Assembly (NCBI RefSeq): GCF_900101385.1
Contig: NZ_FMZB01000001.1
Span: 372,001 to 436,000, forward strand
Length of the DNA stretch: 64,000 nucleotides
Direction of reading: 5' to 3'
Source of the DNA: Terribacillus halophilus
GTDB taxonomy: Bacteria > Bacillota > Bacilli > Bacillales > Amphibacillaceae
Position 1 is the first letter of the stretch; every line of letters begins with the position of its first letter. A program made the position numbers and the translations under genes. The notes below the pieces were generated by a model that saw only the letters and a list, made by a program, of their open reading frames with translations, had not been told where the DNA came from and did not search any database. Positions 1-7,547 of the stretch are shown here, piece after piece.

Positions 1-107
1 GGTTCCCATTCCTCAAATTCATTGACAGGATGAATATCAAGCAGGAGAAGGAAGCAGCACAGAAGAATGCAGCAGCTGACATGCAAGTACCAAAGGAGAA
101 GATTTGA
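1..107 (+). CDS. PTS lactose/cellobiose-type EIIC subunit, C-terminal tail (partial)
   Basis: Reading from base 3, an open frame runs to a TGA at 105-107 and gives the last 34 residues of a protein entering from upstream. It has a hydrophobic end (FPFLKFIDRM) followed by a Lys/Glu/Ala-rich tail. Cellobiose-type EIIC permeases typically end with the last membrane helix, a PFFKxYD-like motif and a charged Ala-rich tail, so this is the likely identity. The stop lies one base before the start of the phospho-beta-glucosidase gene, which suggests translational coupling in a beta-glucoside PTS operon. The identification rests on a short tail and on context. Confidence 0.6.
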   Translation, partial: FPFLKFIDRMNIKQEKEAAQKNAAADMQVPKEKI

Positions 108-108
108 T

Positions 109-1524
109 ATGGAAGTGACAGAACAAAAACAAAAGCAAGTAAAATATGTATTCCCGGAAGATTTCTGGTGGGGCTCTTCTGCTTCCGCCACCCAAATGGA
201 GGGTGCTGCGGATGTGGACGGGAAAGGACAAAACATTTGGGATTATTGGTATGAGCAGGAACCGAACCGTTTCCATAACGGTATCGGTCCTGCGGATACA
301 TCCAATTTCTACTACCGTTACAAAGAAGACATTGCCCTCATGAAAGAAGTGGGCCACAATTCTTTCCGATTTTCGATTTCTTGGTCCCGTCTGATCCCGG
401 AAGGTACAGGAGATGTCAATGAGAAAGCGGCAGCGTTTTATCAGGACGTGATCGATGAATTATTGGATAAGGATATCGAGCCATTCGTCAATCTGTTCCA
501 TTTCGATATGCCGATGCCGCTGCAGGAAAAAGGCGGCTGGGAAAGCAGGGAGGTAGTCGATGCGTATAGGGACTATGCTGCAATTTGCTTCCGGCTGTTC
601 GGAGATAAAGTGAAGAAATGGTTTACGCATAATGAGCCGATTGTGCCAGTGGAAGGAGGTTATCTATACGATTTCCACTATCCGAATGTTGTCGATTTCC
701 GCCGGGCGGTGCAAGTGGCTTATCATACACAGTTATCAAGTGCACTTGCGATTCAGAAGTATCGTGAGCAAGGGCAAGATGGGGAGATTGGGATCATTTT
801 GAACCTGACGCCATCCTATCCAAGGAGCAGCAATCCTGCTGATCTGGAAGCCTCCCGGATTGCCGATGCCTTCTTCAATCGCTCCTTCCTGGATCCGTCT
901 GTCAAAGGTGAATTTCCGCAGGAGCTGGTGGCCATACTTCGCGAGAAAGGATATCTGCCAGTCCATTCGAAGGCAGATTTGGATGTGATCCGAGAAAACA
1001 CAGTCGATTTGCTCGGGGTGAACTATTATCAGCCGCGGCGAGTGAAAGCGAAGGAATATGCTGTCCACCCTGATGCGCCGTTCATGCCTGACAGATTCTT
1101 CGACTCGTATGAGATGCCAGGCCGGAAGATGAATGTGCATCGAGGCTGGGAGATCTACGAAAAGGGGATCTATGATATCTTGGTCAATCTGCGGGAAAAC
1201 TATGGTAATATACCGTGTTTCATTTCAGAGAATGGTATGGGCGTGGAAGGAGAAGAGAAGTTCCGTGGCGAAGATGGAATCATCCAGGATGACTACCGAA
1301 TCGATTTTATCAAGGATCACTTACGCTGGGTGCATCAGGCCTTGAGTGAAGGCACAAATGTAAAGGGTTATCATTTGTGGACGTTCATGGATAATTGGTC
1401 GTGGACGAATGCTTATAAAAATCGTTATGGTTTCGTTTCCGTCAATCTGGAGAAGGATGGGGAACGTTCCATCAAAAAAAGCGGGGAATGGATGAAACAA
1501 GTCGTGCTGCAAAACGGCTTTTGA
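109..1524 (+). CDS. GH1 6-phospho-beta-glucosidase
   Basis: A 471-residue glycoside hydrolase family 1 enzyme, normal length. The acid/base Glu lies in THNEP (Glu176) and the nucleophile Glu in SENG (Glu374). Near the C-terminus a Ser-x-Lys-Lys segment (RSIKKSGEW) resembles the phosphate-binding loop of GH1 enzymes that act on 6-phosphorylated substrates. The expected reaction is cytoplasmic cleavage of PTS-imported 6-phospho-beta-glucosides into glucose 6-phosphate and glucose or an aglycone. The ATG at 109 is preferred over the in-frame ATG at 67 because AAAGGAGA at 92-99 is correctly spaced and the upstream EIIC frame ends at 107. Exact sugar specificity cannot be read from the sequence. 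Confidence 0.9.
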   Translation: MEVTEQKQKQVKYVFPEDFWWGSSASATQMEGAADVDGKGQNIWDYWYEQEPNRFHNGIGPADTSNFYYRYKEDIALMKEVGHNSFRFSISWSRLIPEGTGDVNEKAAAFYQDVIDELLDKDIEPFVNLFHFDMPMPLQEKGGWESREVVDAYRDYAAICFRLFGDKVKKWFTHNEPIVPVEGGYLYDFHYPNVVDFRRAVQVAYHTQLSSALAIQKYREQGQDGEIGIILNLTPSYPRSSNPADLEASRIADAFFNRSFLDPSVKGEFPQELVAILREKGYLPVHSKADLDVIRENTVDLLGVNYYQPRRVKAKEYAVHPDAPFMPDRFFDSYEMPGRKMNVHRGWEIYEKGIYDILVNLRENYGNIPCFISENGMGVEGEEKFRGEDGIIQDDYRIDFIKDHLRWVHQALSEGTNVKGYHLWTFMDNWSWTNAYKNRYGFVSVNLEKDGERSIKKSGEWMKQVVLQNGF

Positions 1525-1529
1525 TTCGC

Positions 1530-1553
1530 GGCGGCCTATATGGCCGTCCTTTT
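1530..1553 (+). terminator. Terminator after the phospho-beta-glucosidase gene
   Basis: A short GC-rich inverted repeat (CGGCC, loop TATAT, GGCCG, extendable by two pairs) is followed by TCCTTTTC. It lies just after the stop codon at 1524 and before the GntR gene. Confidence 0.6.
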
Positions 1554-1624
1554 CATTGGCAGATTGCCGCATTTCCAGTATTTTGTTAAGCTAGCAACAG
1601 ATAAAGCGGCAGAGGAGGAGCACT

Positions 1625-2338
1625 ATGAAATATCAAGTGATATCAGAAGAAATCAGACATCGTATCGAATCCGGATTCTACCCTCTGGACCAGCCGTTAC
1701 CAGATGAACATAGCCTTGTCGAGGAGTTTTCTTGCAGCAGGATGACGATTAAACGTGCGCTTGATGTCCTTGCATCGGAAGGAATCGTTTTCCGAAAGCG
1801 CGGGCATGGCACCTTCATTGTGCAATCTTCCTTTCAATCAGACTATATTCATGTCGGAACGAATGAAACGCTCGGCTTCACCAGCTTGATGAAGGATAAG
1901 CATGTGACTTCGAAGCTGATTTTGTTCGACATGATTGCCCCTACACCTGAAGTGGCATCGTATTTGGCCATTTCGGAGGATACCCCTGTGTATCATCATA
2001 TCCGCGTAAGATGTGTCGATGATAGTCCCCACGTCATTGAAGAAACCTACATGCCGACTCCGCTGATTCCAGGCATCACGCCGGCAGTCCTTAAGGCTTC
2101 GGTGTATGCTTACATGGAGAAAGAACTAGGATTGAAAGTCGGCGGATCGCGCCGCCGTATCAGAGCGGAACAGGCAACAGCTAGAGACCGGAAAGAACTG
2201 GGGTTGGCCGAGAATGAACCTGTACTGGTTATCGAGCAGGTTGCCTATTTGAATACCGGCATCGCCTTTGAATACTCTTTTGCTAGGCATCGGTTCGACA
2301 AATTCGAAATTACAACTGTGAATATCAATGGCAAGTGA
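1625..2338 (+). CDS. GntR-family (HutC/UTRA) transcriptional regulator
   Basis: A 237-residue regulator. Residues 1-65 form the GntR winged helix (LVEEFSCSRMTIKRALDVLASEG), and residues about 90-230 form a UTRA effector domain as in the HutC, NagR and TreR subfamily. UTRA proteins usually bind a phosphorylated sugar and repress the neighbouring catabolic operon. Placement right after the EIIC and phospho-beta-glucosidase genes suggests it controls them. The start is supported by GAGGAGGAG at 1612-1620. A hairpin lies between the glucosidase gene and this one, so it may have its own promoter. The effector is unknown. Confidence 0.85.
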   Translation: MKYQVISEEIRHRIESGFYPLDQPLPDEHSLVEEFSCSRMTIKRALDVLASEGIVFRKRGHGTFIVQSSFQSDYIHVGTNETLGFTSLMKDKHVTSKLILFDMIAPTPEVASYLAISEDTPVYHHIRVRCVDDSPHVIEETYMPTPLIPGITPAVLKASVYAYMEKELGLKVGGSRRRIRAEQATARDRKELGLAENEPVLVIEQVAYLNTGIAFEYSFARHRFDKFEITTVNINGK

Positions 2339-2366
2339 CCCGTCAGCTTCTGACGGGTCACATTTT
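2336..2366 (+). terminator. Terminator shared by convergent GntR and RpiR genes
   Basis: A perfect 11-bp stem (TGACCCGTCAG, loop CTT, CTGACGGGTCA at 2336-2360) is followed by CATTTTTG. Both stop codons lie in the stem: TGA at 2336-2338 on the plus strand and TGA (complement of 2358-2360) for the minus-strand regulator. The T-run is only on the plus side. Confidence 0.85.
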
Positions 2367-3203
2367 TGTTGCGGCGATAGCGTTTCGTACTTTTTCCATG
2401 GAAGCTTGTGCCTTGTCTTTTTGCCGCATGATCACTGTCACATATAGTGCGTCGATGATACTCAGCTGGGCAATCCGTGACGCAAGCGCTTCGGAGCGGT
2501 AGTCGGTCTCTTCCGAACTGGTATGCAGGGCAACATCTACTTGCTGGCCGATCGGTGATTTGGGAAAACCGGTGATGGCAATCGTTTTGGCTTCTGTTTT
2601 CTTGATCATTTGAAGCAGCTGATAGGCGTCTTTACTGGCGCCGGAGTGAGAGAAGATAAACGCGACATCCTGATTGGTCAGCTGGGATGCAGACATCAGC
2701 TGCAGATGGGCATCGGGAAATGCGAATGCCGGCACACCGGATCGGACAAACTTATGATAGGCATCCATTGCGACCATATTGGATCCGCCGAAGCCATAGA
2801 ATTCCGCTTTTCTTGCGCCAAGGAGCAAAGCGGCTGCTCGTTCAAGCCCGGAATCGTCGAGTACTTGCAAGGTATTTTCCAAGGTACGGATATTTGACTG
2901 AAAAATTTTTTCGGCAACGATTTTCGCTGCGTCCTGATCATTGACGTCCTCATGCAACATCTTATTTGGGGCGATGATTTCTGGTGCCAGCGCAATTTTC
3001 AGTGCTTGGTAGCCTTTGTAACCGATTCGTTTGCAAAAACGGGAAACAGTGGCATCTGCCACATCCAGCGTATCTGCCACTTGGCTGATTGTCTGATGCA
3101 CAATTTTTTCCGGATGTTCCAATATGAAATCGGCAATTTTTTTCTCTTTGTCACTCAGTCTTGGATAGTGGGAGCGAATCCCCGCCAAACCTATCTTTGC
3201 CAA
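2358..3203 (-). CDS. RpiR-family regulator, probable gluconate repressor
   Basis: A 281-residue RpiR/MurR-type protein. It has an N-terminal HTH_6 domain (about 1-77, with ADATVSRFCKRIGYKGYQ) and a SIS sugar-phosphate-binding domain (about 120-260). It is transcribed divergently from gntZ, with an operator-like repeat pair in the shared 134-bp region. By analogy with the family it probably senses a phosphorylated acid such as 6-phosphogluconate. In B. subtilis the gnt operon is controlled by a GntR-family protein instead, so the regulator type differs here. The ATG start follows a GGAGG-containing leader. Confidence 0.85.
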   Translation of the reverse strand: MAKIGLAGIRSHYPRLSDKEKKIADFILEHPEKIVHQTISQVADTLDVADATVSRFCKRIGYKGYQALKIALAPEIIAPNKMLHEDVNDQDAAKIVAEKIFQSNIRTLENTLQVLDDSGLERAAALLLGARKAEFYGFGGSNMVAMDAYHKFVRSGVPAFAFPDAHLQLMSASQLTNQDVAFIFSHSGASKDAYQLLQMIKKTEAKTIAITGFPKSPIGQQVDVALHTSSEETDYRSEALASRIAQLSIIDALYVTVIMRQKDKAQASMEKVRNAIAATKM

Positions 3204-3256
3204 GAAAATCAGCTCGCTTTCCTCCTAATTGTCATAAAAAGTATAGCATAAATTAA

Positions 3257-3272
3257 TTGAAAGCGGTTGCTA
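3257..3272 (+). promoter_or_regulatory. cre (CcpA) site overlapping the gntZ promoter
   Basis: TTGAAAGCGGTTGCTA matches WTGNAANCGNWWNCAW except at position 15. It overlaps the candidate -35 TTGCTA (3267-3272), consistent with catabolite repression of the gluconate genes. Confidence 0.65.
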
Positions 3273-3321
3273 TATGAAAATTATTTTCGTATTATGGTAT
3301 CATAAATTGAAAATTATTTTG
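3267..3321 (+). promoter_or_regulatory. gntZ promoter with two RpiR operator-like repeats
   Basis: The -35 is TTGCTA (3267-3272) and the -10 TATTAT (3290-3295), with a 17-bp spacer. Two near-identical palindromic elements, TGAAAATTATTTTC at 3275-3288 and TGAAAATTATTTTG at 3308-3321, start 33 bp apart (about three helical turns). The first fills the spacer and the second lies just after the start point. Assignment to the divergent RpiR protein is inferred from position and from RpiR-type sites of the form TGAAA-N-TTTCA. Confidence 0.65.
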
Positions 3322-3337
3322 AAGGAGTTCATATATC

Positions 3338-4234
3338 ATGCATATTGGATTAATCGGTCTAGGTAAAATGGGTTTCAATCTTGGTCTGAACTTATTGGAT
3401 AATAACTTCGATGTCGTTGCTTTCGATGTTAGTGAGGAAGCGCGTGCCAAATTCGCGGAAACGAAAGGATCTGCTGCTGGTTCTCTGAAAGAATTGGTGG
3501 AGCAGCTGCCTAGCCCTAAAATCATTTGGTCGATGGTCCCAGCTGGTGAAATCACGGATAAGGTGCTGGAAGAGCTGAAAGGTTATCTTTCTAAAGGAGA
3601 TATCTTGATGGACGGCGGTAACTCCAATTACAAGCAATCTGTCGAACGAGCAAAAGTATTTGCAGAATCAGGTGTTCATTTCTTCGACGTAGGCACAAGC
3701 GGCGGAACTGATGGTGCACGTCATGGTGTCTGCACGATGATCGGCGGCGATGCAGAAGTTTTCCAGACAATTGAACCGATTTTCCAGGCGATCAGTGTGG
3801 AAAATGGCTATCATTATGCTGGGAAAAGCGGCAGCGGTCATTTCTTGAAAATGGTCCATAACGGCATCGAGTACGGCATGATGCAGGCAATCGCAGAAGG
3901 CTTCGAAGTTTTAGAAAAAAGTGATTACGACTTTGATTACGAACAAGTCGCAAAAATGTGGAATAACGGCTCCGTTGTCCGTTCTTGGCTGATGGAACTG
4001 GTGGAATCAGCATTCAGCAAGGATCCGAAACTTGATGCTATCCGCGGTGTGATGCACTCCTCTGGTGAAGGAAAATGGACAGTCGAGACGGCGTTGGAAT
4101 TGCAAGCAGCCACACCTGTCATCGCAATGTCGCTGATGATGCGCTATCGTTCTTTGGACGAAGATACTTTCTCCGGAAAAGTGGTCGCAGCATTGCGTAA
4201 TGAATTCGGTGGACATGCAGTGGTGAAACGCTAA
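3338..4234 (+). CDS. gntZ: 6-phosphogluconate dehydrogenase (decarboxylating), GntZ type
   Basis: Oxidises 6-phosphogluconate to ribulose 5-phosphate and CO2. The 298-residue length is that of the short GntZ/YqeC subfamily rather than the ~470-residue Gnd form. It has an N-terminal Rossmann fold (GLGKMGFNLGLNL), a DGGNSNYK segment near residue 90 and the catalytic-helix motif HNGIEYGMM near residue 170. The start follows GAAGGAGTTC. First gene of the gnt operon; gntK begins 20 bp after its stop. Confidence 0.93.
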   Translation: MHIGLIGLGKMGFNLGLNLLDNNFDVVAFDVSEEARAKFAETKGSAAGSLKELVEQLPSPKIIWSMVPAGEITDKVLEELKGYLSKGDILMDGGNSNYKQSVERAKVFAESGVHFFDVGTSGGTDGARHGVCTMIGGDAEVFQTIEPIFQAISVENGYHYAGKSGSGHFLKMVHNGIEYGMMQAIAEGFEVLEKSDYDFDYEQVAKMWNNGSVVRSWLMELVESAFSKDPKLDAIRGVMHSSGEGKWTVETALELQAATPVIAMSLMMRYRSLDEDTFSGKVVAALRNEFGGHAVVKR

Positions 4235-4253
4235 CGAAAGGGAGGGGAAGGCG

Positions 4254-5795
4254 TTGGCAGCTTCCTATATGATCGGCGTGGACATGGGCACGACCAGTAC
4301 AAAGGCCGTGCTGTTCACGACGACGGGCGAGGTGATTGCCAAGGAGGGCATCGAATATCCTTTGCATTCACCGACAGCTGAAACAGCAGAACAAGATCCG
4401 GAAGTGATTTTCCAGGCTGTTCTAGAGACAATCCGCGATACAATCCGGGTCAGCGGCGTGGATCCTGCTGCAATCCGCTGTATTTCATTCAGTTCCGCGA
4501 TGCATAGCGTGATTGCCGTGGATGCGGATAATGAACCGCTGACGGCATGTATCACCTGGGCGGACAATCGAGCTACGAAATGGACGGAGAAAATCAAGGA
4601 AGAACGTGATAGCCATAGCATTTATTTGCGTACCGGCACACCGATTCATCCGATGGCTCCATTATCCAAATTGCGTTGGCTCAAGGAAGAGCATCCAGCT
4701 ATTTTCGAACAAGCAGCCAAGTTCATCTCCATTAAAGAGTATGTCTTTTTCAAGCTGTTCGGCAGCTATAAAGTCGATTATTCGATTGCATCGGCCACTG
4801 GAATGTTCAACCTGGAAGAACTTGCTTGGGATAAAGAAGCGCTGGATGTTGCCGGCGTTACGGAAGAAAAATTATCCGAGCCTGTGTCGACAACCTATCA
4901 ATTCGTCGGTTTGACAGAGCAAATGGCTGACAAGCTAGGGGTGCAGCAGCATACGCCGTTCATCATCGGTGCCAGTGACGGAGTCCTATCCAACCTTGGG
5001 GTCGGAGCAGTCGAAGAGGGCGTCGTAGCAGTCACTATCGGGACAAGCGGCGCCATCCGTGCGGTGACGGACCGTCCGACGACTGATCCGAAAGGTCGTA
5101 TTTTCTGTTATGCATTGACGGAAAATCATTGGGTGATCGGCGGACCGGTGAATAATGGCGGTGTCGTGCTCCGCTGGGTCCGCGATGAACTCGGCGCTGC
5201 GGAGACCGAAACGGCGGCAAGACTTGGTATCGATCCATATCAAGTGCTGACCAAGATTGCCTCTCAAGTGAAACCTGGTTCAGACGGGTTGTTATTCCAT
5301 CCTTACTTGGCTGGGGAGCGGGCACCGCTTTGGGATGCGAATGCCCGCGGTTCTTTCTTCGGTCTGGGTTTGCATCATAAAAAAGAGCATATGATCCGAG
5401 CTGTATTGGAAGGCGTGCTTTTGAATTTGTATTCCGTCCTGCTTGCTTTGACGGAACTGACAGGCAAGCCTAAACGGATCCAGGCAACTGGCGGATTTGC
5501 CCGCTCGGCATTATGGAGACAGATGATGGCTGATATATTCGATCAGGAGGTCCATATTCCCCAAAGCTATGAAAGTTCCTGTCTCGGAGCGGCTGTCCTG
5601 GGATTATACAGTTTAGGAGATATCGATTCCTTTGATGTGGTAAACGATATGATCGGCAGGACGCATCATCATACTCCGGATCCGGAATGTGTCGAAGTGT
5701 ATCAGGAACTGATGAGCATTTATATCCAGCTATCCAGAAGCTTCGAAAATGAATATGAACGAATCGCTGATTTCCAGCGGAGGATGCTGCACTAA
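4254..5795 (+). CDS. gntK: Gluconokinase (FGGY family)
   Basis: Phosphorylates gluconate to 6-phosphogluconate, the substrate of the upstream dehydrogenase. The 513-residue length is normal for FGGY kinases. The N-terminal phosphate loop MGTTSTKAV, the FGGY_N region with SSAMHS and TWAD motifs, GTSGA (residues about 265) and the C-terminal ATP-binding region ATGGFARSALWRQ are all present. The start is a TTG at 4254 with GGAGGGG at 4241-4247. The kinase could be annotated as xylulokinase by homology alone; the flanking gntZ and gntP decide for gluconate. Confidence 0.92.
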   Translation: MAASYMIGVDMGTTSTKAVLFTTTGEVIAKEGIEYPLHSPTAETAEQDPEVIFQAVLETIRDTIRVSGVDPAAIRCISFSSAMHSVIAVDADNEPLTACITWADNRATKWTEKIKEERDSHSIYLRTGTPIHPMAPLSKLRWLKEEHPAIFEQAAKFISIKEYVFFKLFGSYKVDYSIASATGMFNLEELAWDKEALDVAGVTEEKLSEPVSTTYQFVGLTEQMADKLGVQQHTPFIIGASDGVLSNLGVGAVEEGVVAVTIGTSGAIRAVTDRPTTDPKGRIFCYALTENHWVIGGPVNNGGVVLRWVRDELGAAETETAARLGIDPYQVLTKIASQVKPGSDGLLFHPYLAGERAPLWDANARGSFFGLGLHHKKEHMIRAVLEGVLLNLYSVLLALTELTGKPKRIQATGGFARSALWRQMMADIFDQEVHIPQSYESSCLGAAVLGLYSLGDIDSFDVVNDMIGRTHHHTPDPECVEVYQELMSIYIQLSRSFENEYERIADFQRRMLH

Positions 5796-5818
5796 AGCAG
5801 CTTTCCTCACCTAAAGGT

Positions 5819-5834
5819 TTGAAAGCGCTTAAAG
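5819..5834 (+). promoter_or_regulatory. Weak cre-like sequence before gntP
   Basis: TTGAAAGCGCTTAAAG matches the core of the cre consensus but has two mismatches in the right half. It lies in the 63-bp gap between gntK and gntP, 25 bp before the start. Confidence 0.3.
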
Positions 5835-5858
5835 TAGAGAAAAGGGGAGAAATCGAGA

Positions 5859-7181
5859 GTGGAAATCTATCTTTTACTCATGACACTGTTATCGATCGTG
5901 ATCGTCGTCATCGGTGTGACAGTATTCAAATGGCACGCTTTCATCAGCTTGACGGTTGCTAGTCTTTTCCTGGCCATCACAGCAGGTTTGTCATTTGATG
6001 AAATTGTCGGAGCTTATGAAACTGGGGTCGGCGGTGTGCTCGGCCATCTTGTCGGTATCCTGGCACTTGGAACCATCCTTGGAAAGATGATGGCGGATTC
6101 CGGTGCCGGTAATCAAGTGGCAGACTTCTTCGTAGAAAAGTTCGGACCGAAAAGATTGCCATGGGCCATGTTCATATCTGGTTTCATCATCGGAATCCCA
6201 GTCTTTTTCGAAGTAGGTATTCTGATTGTGCTTCCGCTTGTCATAAGTATTTATAAGACAACGAAGCAGAACATCTTGCTGATTGCACTGCCGGTCATCG
6301 CTGGTCTTTCCATCGTGCACGGTCTTGTGCCGCCGCATCCCGGTGCACTTGCGGCAATCAGCATCTTCGGAGCAGATCTAGGTATGGTTTTATTGTACTC
6401 TCTTATCATTGCCATCCCAGCAGGTATTCTAGGCGGACCGGTATTTGCCAAGTGGGTGCACAAGCGTGTGGTGCCTCAAGGAGAACCCAATCTGATCAAA
6501 ATCTCCGAGCCTGAAAGCAAGCCGGGTACCGGCGTCAGCTTCTTTGTCATCCTGCTGCCTGTTTTATTGATGATATTGTCAGCGATTGGCCCGTACTTGC
6601 CGCTTCCTAGCCTGGCGGAAAAGCTGCTGGTGTTCATCGGCAGTCCATTGGTGGCCCTATTGATTGCCGTTTTTGCAGCATATTACTTCCTTGGTTTCCG
6701 GGAAGGAATGGATCGTGATCGCTTGAAAAAAATGACGGAGGAATGTATCCTGCCTGTCGGTTCCATCATCTTGATCATCGGTGCAGGTGGCGGATTCAAG
6801 CAGGTGCTCATCGATAGTGGAGTCGGTGACACAATCGCACAAATGTCTGAGCATTTATCCCTTTCTCCGATCGTACTCGCATTCCTTGTCGCCGGTCTGA
6901 TCCGAATTGCGACAGGCTCCGCAACCGTTGCGTTGACTACTGCTGCTGGGATCGTTTCTCCTATCATCGAGCATGTGTCAGGTGTGAATTTGGAATTGCT
7001 TGTGATCGCAACCGGAGCAGGCTCGCTCATGTTCTCCCACGTCAATGATGCTGGCTTCTGGATGGTCAAGGAATATCTTGGTCTGTCAGTCAAAGAAACC
7101 TTCCGTACGTGGACGGTGCTGGAGACTATACTTTCGTTTGTCGCATTCGCAGGTGTATTGGTCATGGATATGTTTGTTTGA
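5859..7181 (+). CDS. gntP: Gluconate:H+ symporter GntP
   Basis: Imports gluconate across the cytoplasmic membrane. A 440-residue polytopic protein of the GntP family, with about a dozen hydrophobic segments and the family motifs GLVPPHPGA (residues about 155-163) and GSATVALTTAAGI (about 350). The start is GTG at 5859 with AAAGGGGAGA at 5841-5850. Last gene of the gnt operon, followed by a strong terminator. The gene order regulator, gntZ, gntK, gntP differs from the gntRKPZ order of B. subtilis. Confidence 0.93.
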   Translation: MEIYLLLMTLLSIVIVVIGVTVFKWHAFISLTVASLFLAITAGLSFDEIVGAYETGVGGVLGHLVGILALGTILGKMMADSGAGNQVADFFVEKFGPKRLPWAMFISGFIIGIPVFFEVGILIVLPLVISIYKTTKQNILLIALPVIAGLSIVHGLVPPHPGALAAISIFGADLGMVLLYSLIIAIPAGILGGPVFAKWVHKRVVPQGEPNLIKISEPESKPGTGVSFFVILLPVLLMILSAIGPYLPLPSLAEKLLVFIGSPLVALLIAVFAAYYFLGFREGMDRDRLKKMTEECILPVGSIILIIGAGGGFKQVLIDSGVGDTIAQMSEHLSLSPIVLAFLVAGLIRIATGSATVALTTAAGIVSPIIEHVSGVNLELLVIATGAGSLMFSHVNDAGFWMVKEYLGLSVKETFRTWTVLETILSFVAFAGVLVMDMFV

Positions 7182-7196
7182 TCCAACTATTCAGCT

Positions 7197-7236
7197 AAAC
7201 AGAGAAAATTGAAAGTTGATTTTCTCTGTTTTTTTG
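7197..7236 (+). terminator. Terminator of the gnt operon
   Basis: AAACAGAGAAAA and TTTTCTCTGTTT form a 12-bp stem around an 11-nt loop, followed by a run of T. Confidence 0.85.
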
Positions 7237-7269
7237 TTTCCTGAAAAAGATAGGTTGAGAAGAATTTTT

Positions 7270-7298
7270 TTGCTAATTGTCGAAAGAAAGCATATGAT
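7270..7298 (+). promoter_or_regulatory. Candidate sigma-A promoter of the DUF3311/symporter operon
   Basis: TTGCTA (7270-7275), a 17-bp spacer and TATGAT (7293-7298), about 50 bp before the DUF3311 start. Confidence 0.5.
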
Positions 7299-7346
7299 AA
7301 CTTCATGAACTTTTTGGTTCTATTTATTCTGGAAGGTGATCACAAC

Positions 7347-7547
7347 ATGAAGCGTTTATATTTTCTTACCATCCTGCCTTTTATCGGGATGTTAGGATTT
7401 CTTCCTTTCGTAAACAGAGTGGAGCCATTTGTACTTTCCATGCCATTTGTCATGTTTTGGATTGTATTATGGGCCGTACTTAGTTCTGTTATTCTAGCTG
7501 TCATGTACAAGCTGGATCCACGAAATAAAGAGGATGAGGAAAAATGA
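7347..7547 (+). CDS. DUF3311-type small membrane protein
   Basis: A 66-residue protein with two hydrophobic helices (about 4-20 and 31-53) and a charged tail (DPRNKEDEEK). Proteins of this kind are commonly encoded directly upstream of sodium:solute symporters and may be an accessory subunit, though their function is not established. The ATG at 7347 is chosen over an in-frame ATG at 7305 because GGAAGGTGAT at 7331-7340 is well placed. The stop overlaps the next start (ATGA), so the two genes are translationally coupled. Confidence 0.75.
   Translation: MKRLYFLTILPFIGMLGFLPFVNRVEPFVLSMPFVMFWIVLWAVLSSVILAVMYKLDPRNKEDEEK

Noticed and set aside
1583-1600. Possible operator TTGTTAAGCTAGCAACAG before the GntR gene
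   Set aside because: The TGTT/AACA arms and the GCTAGC core do not share a centre of symmetry, so it is not a convincing palindrome.
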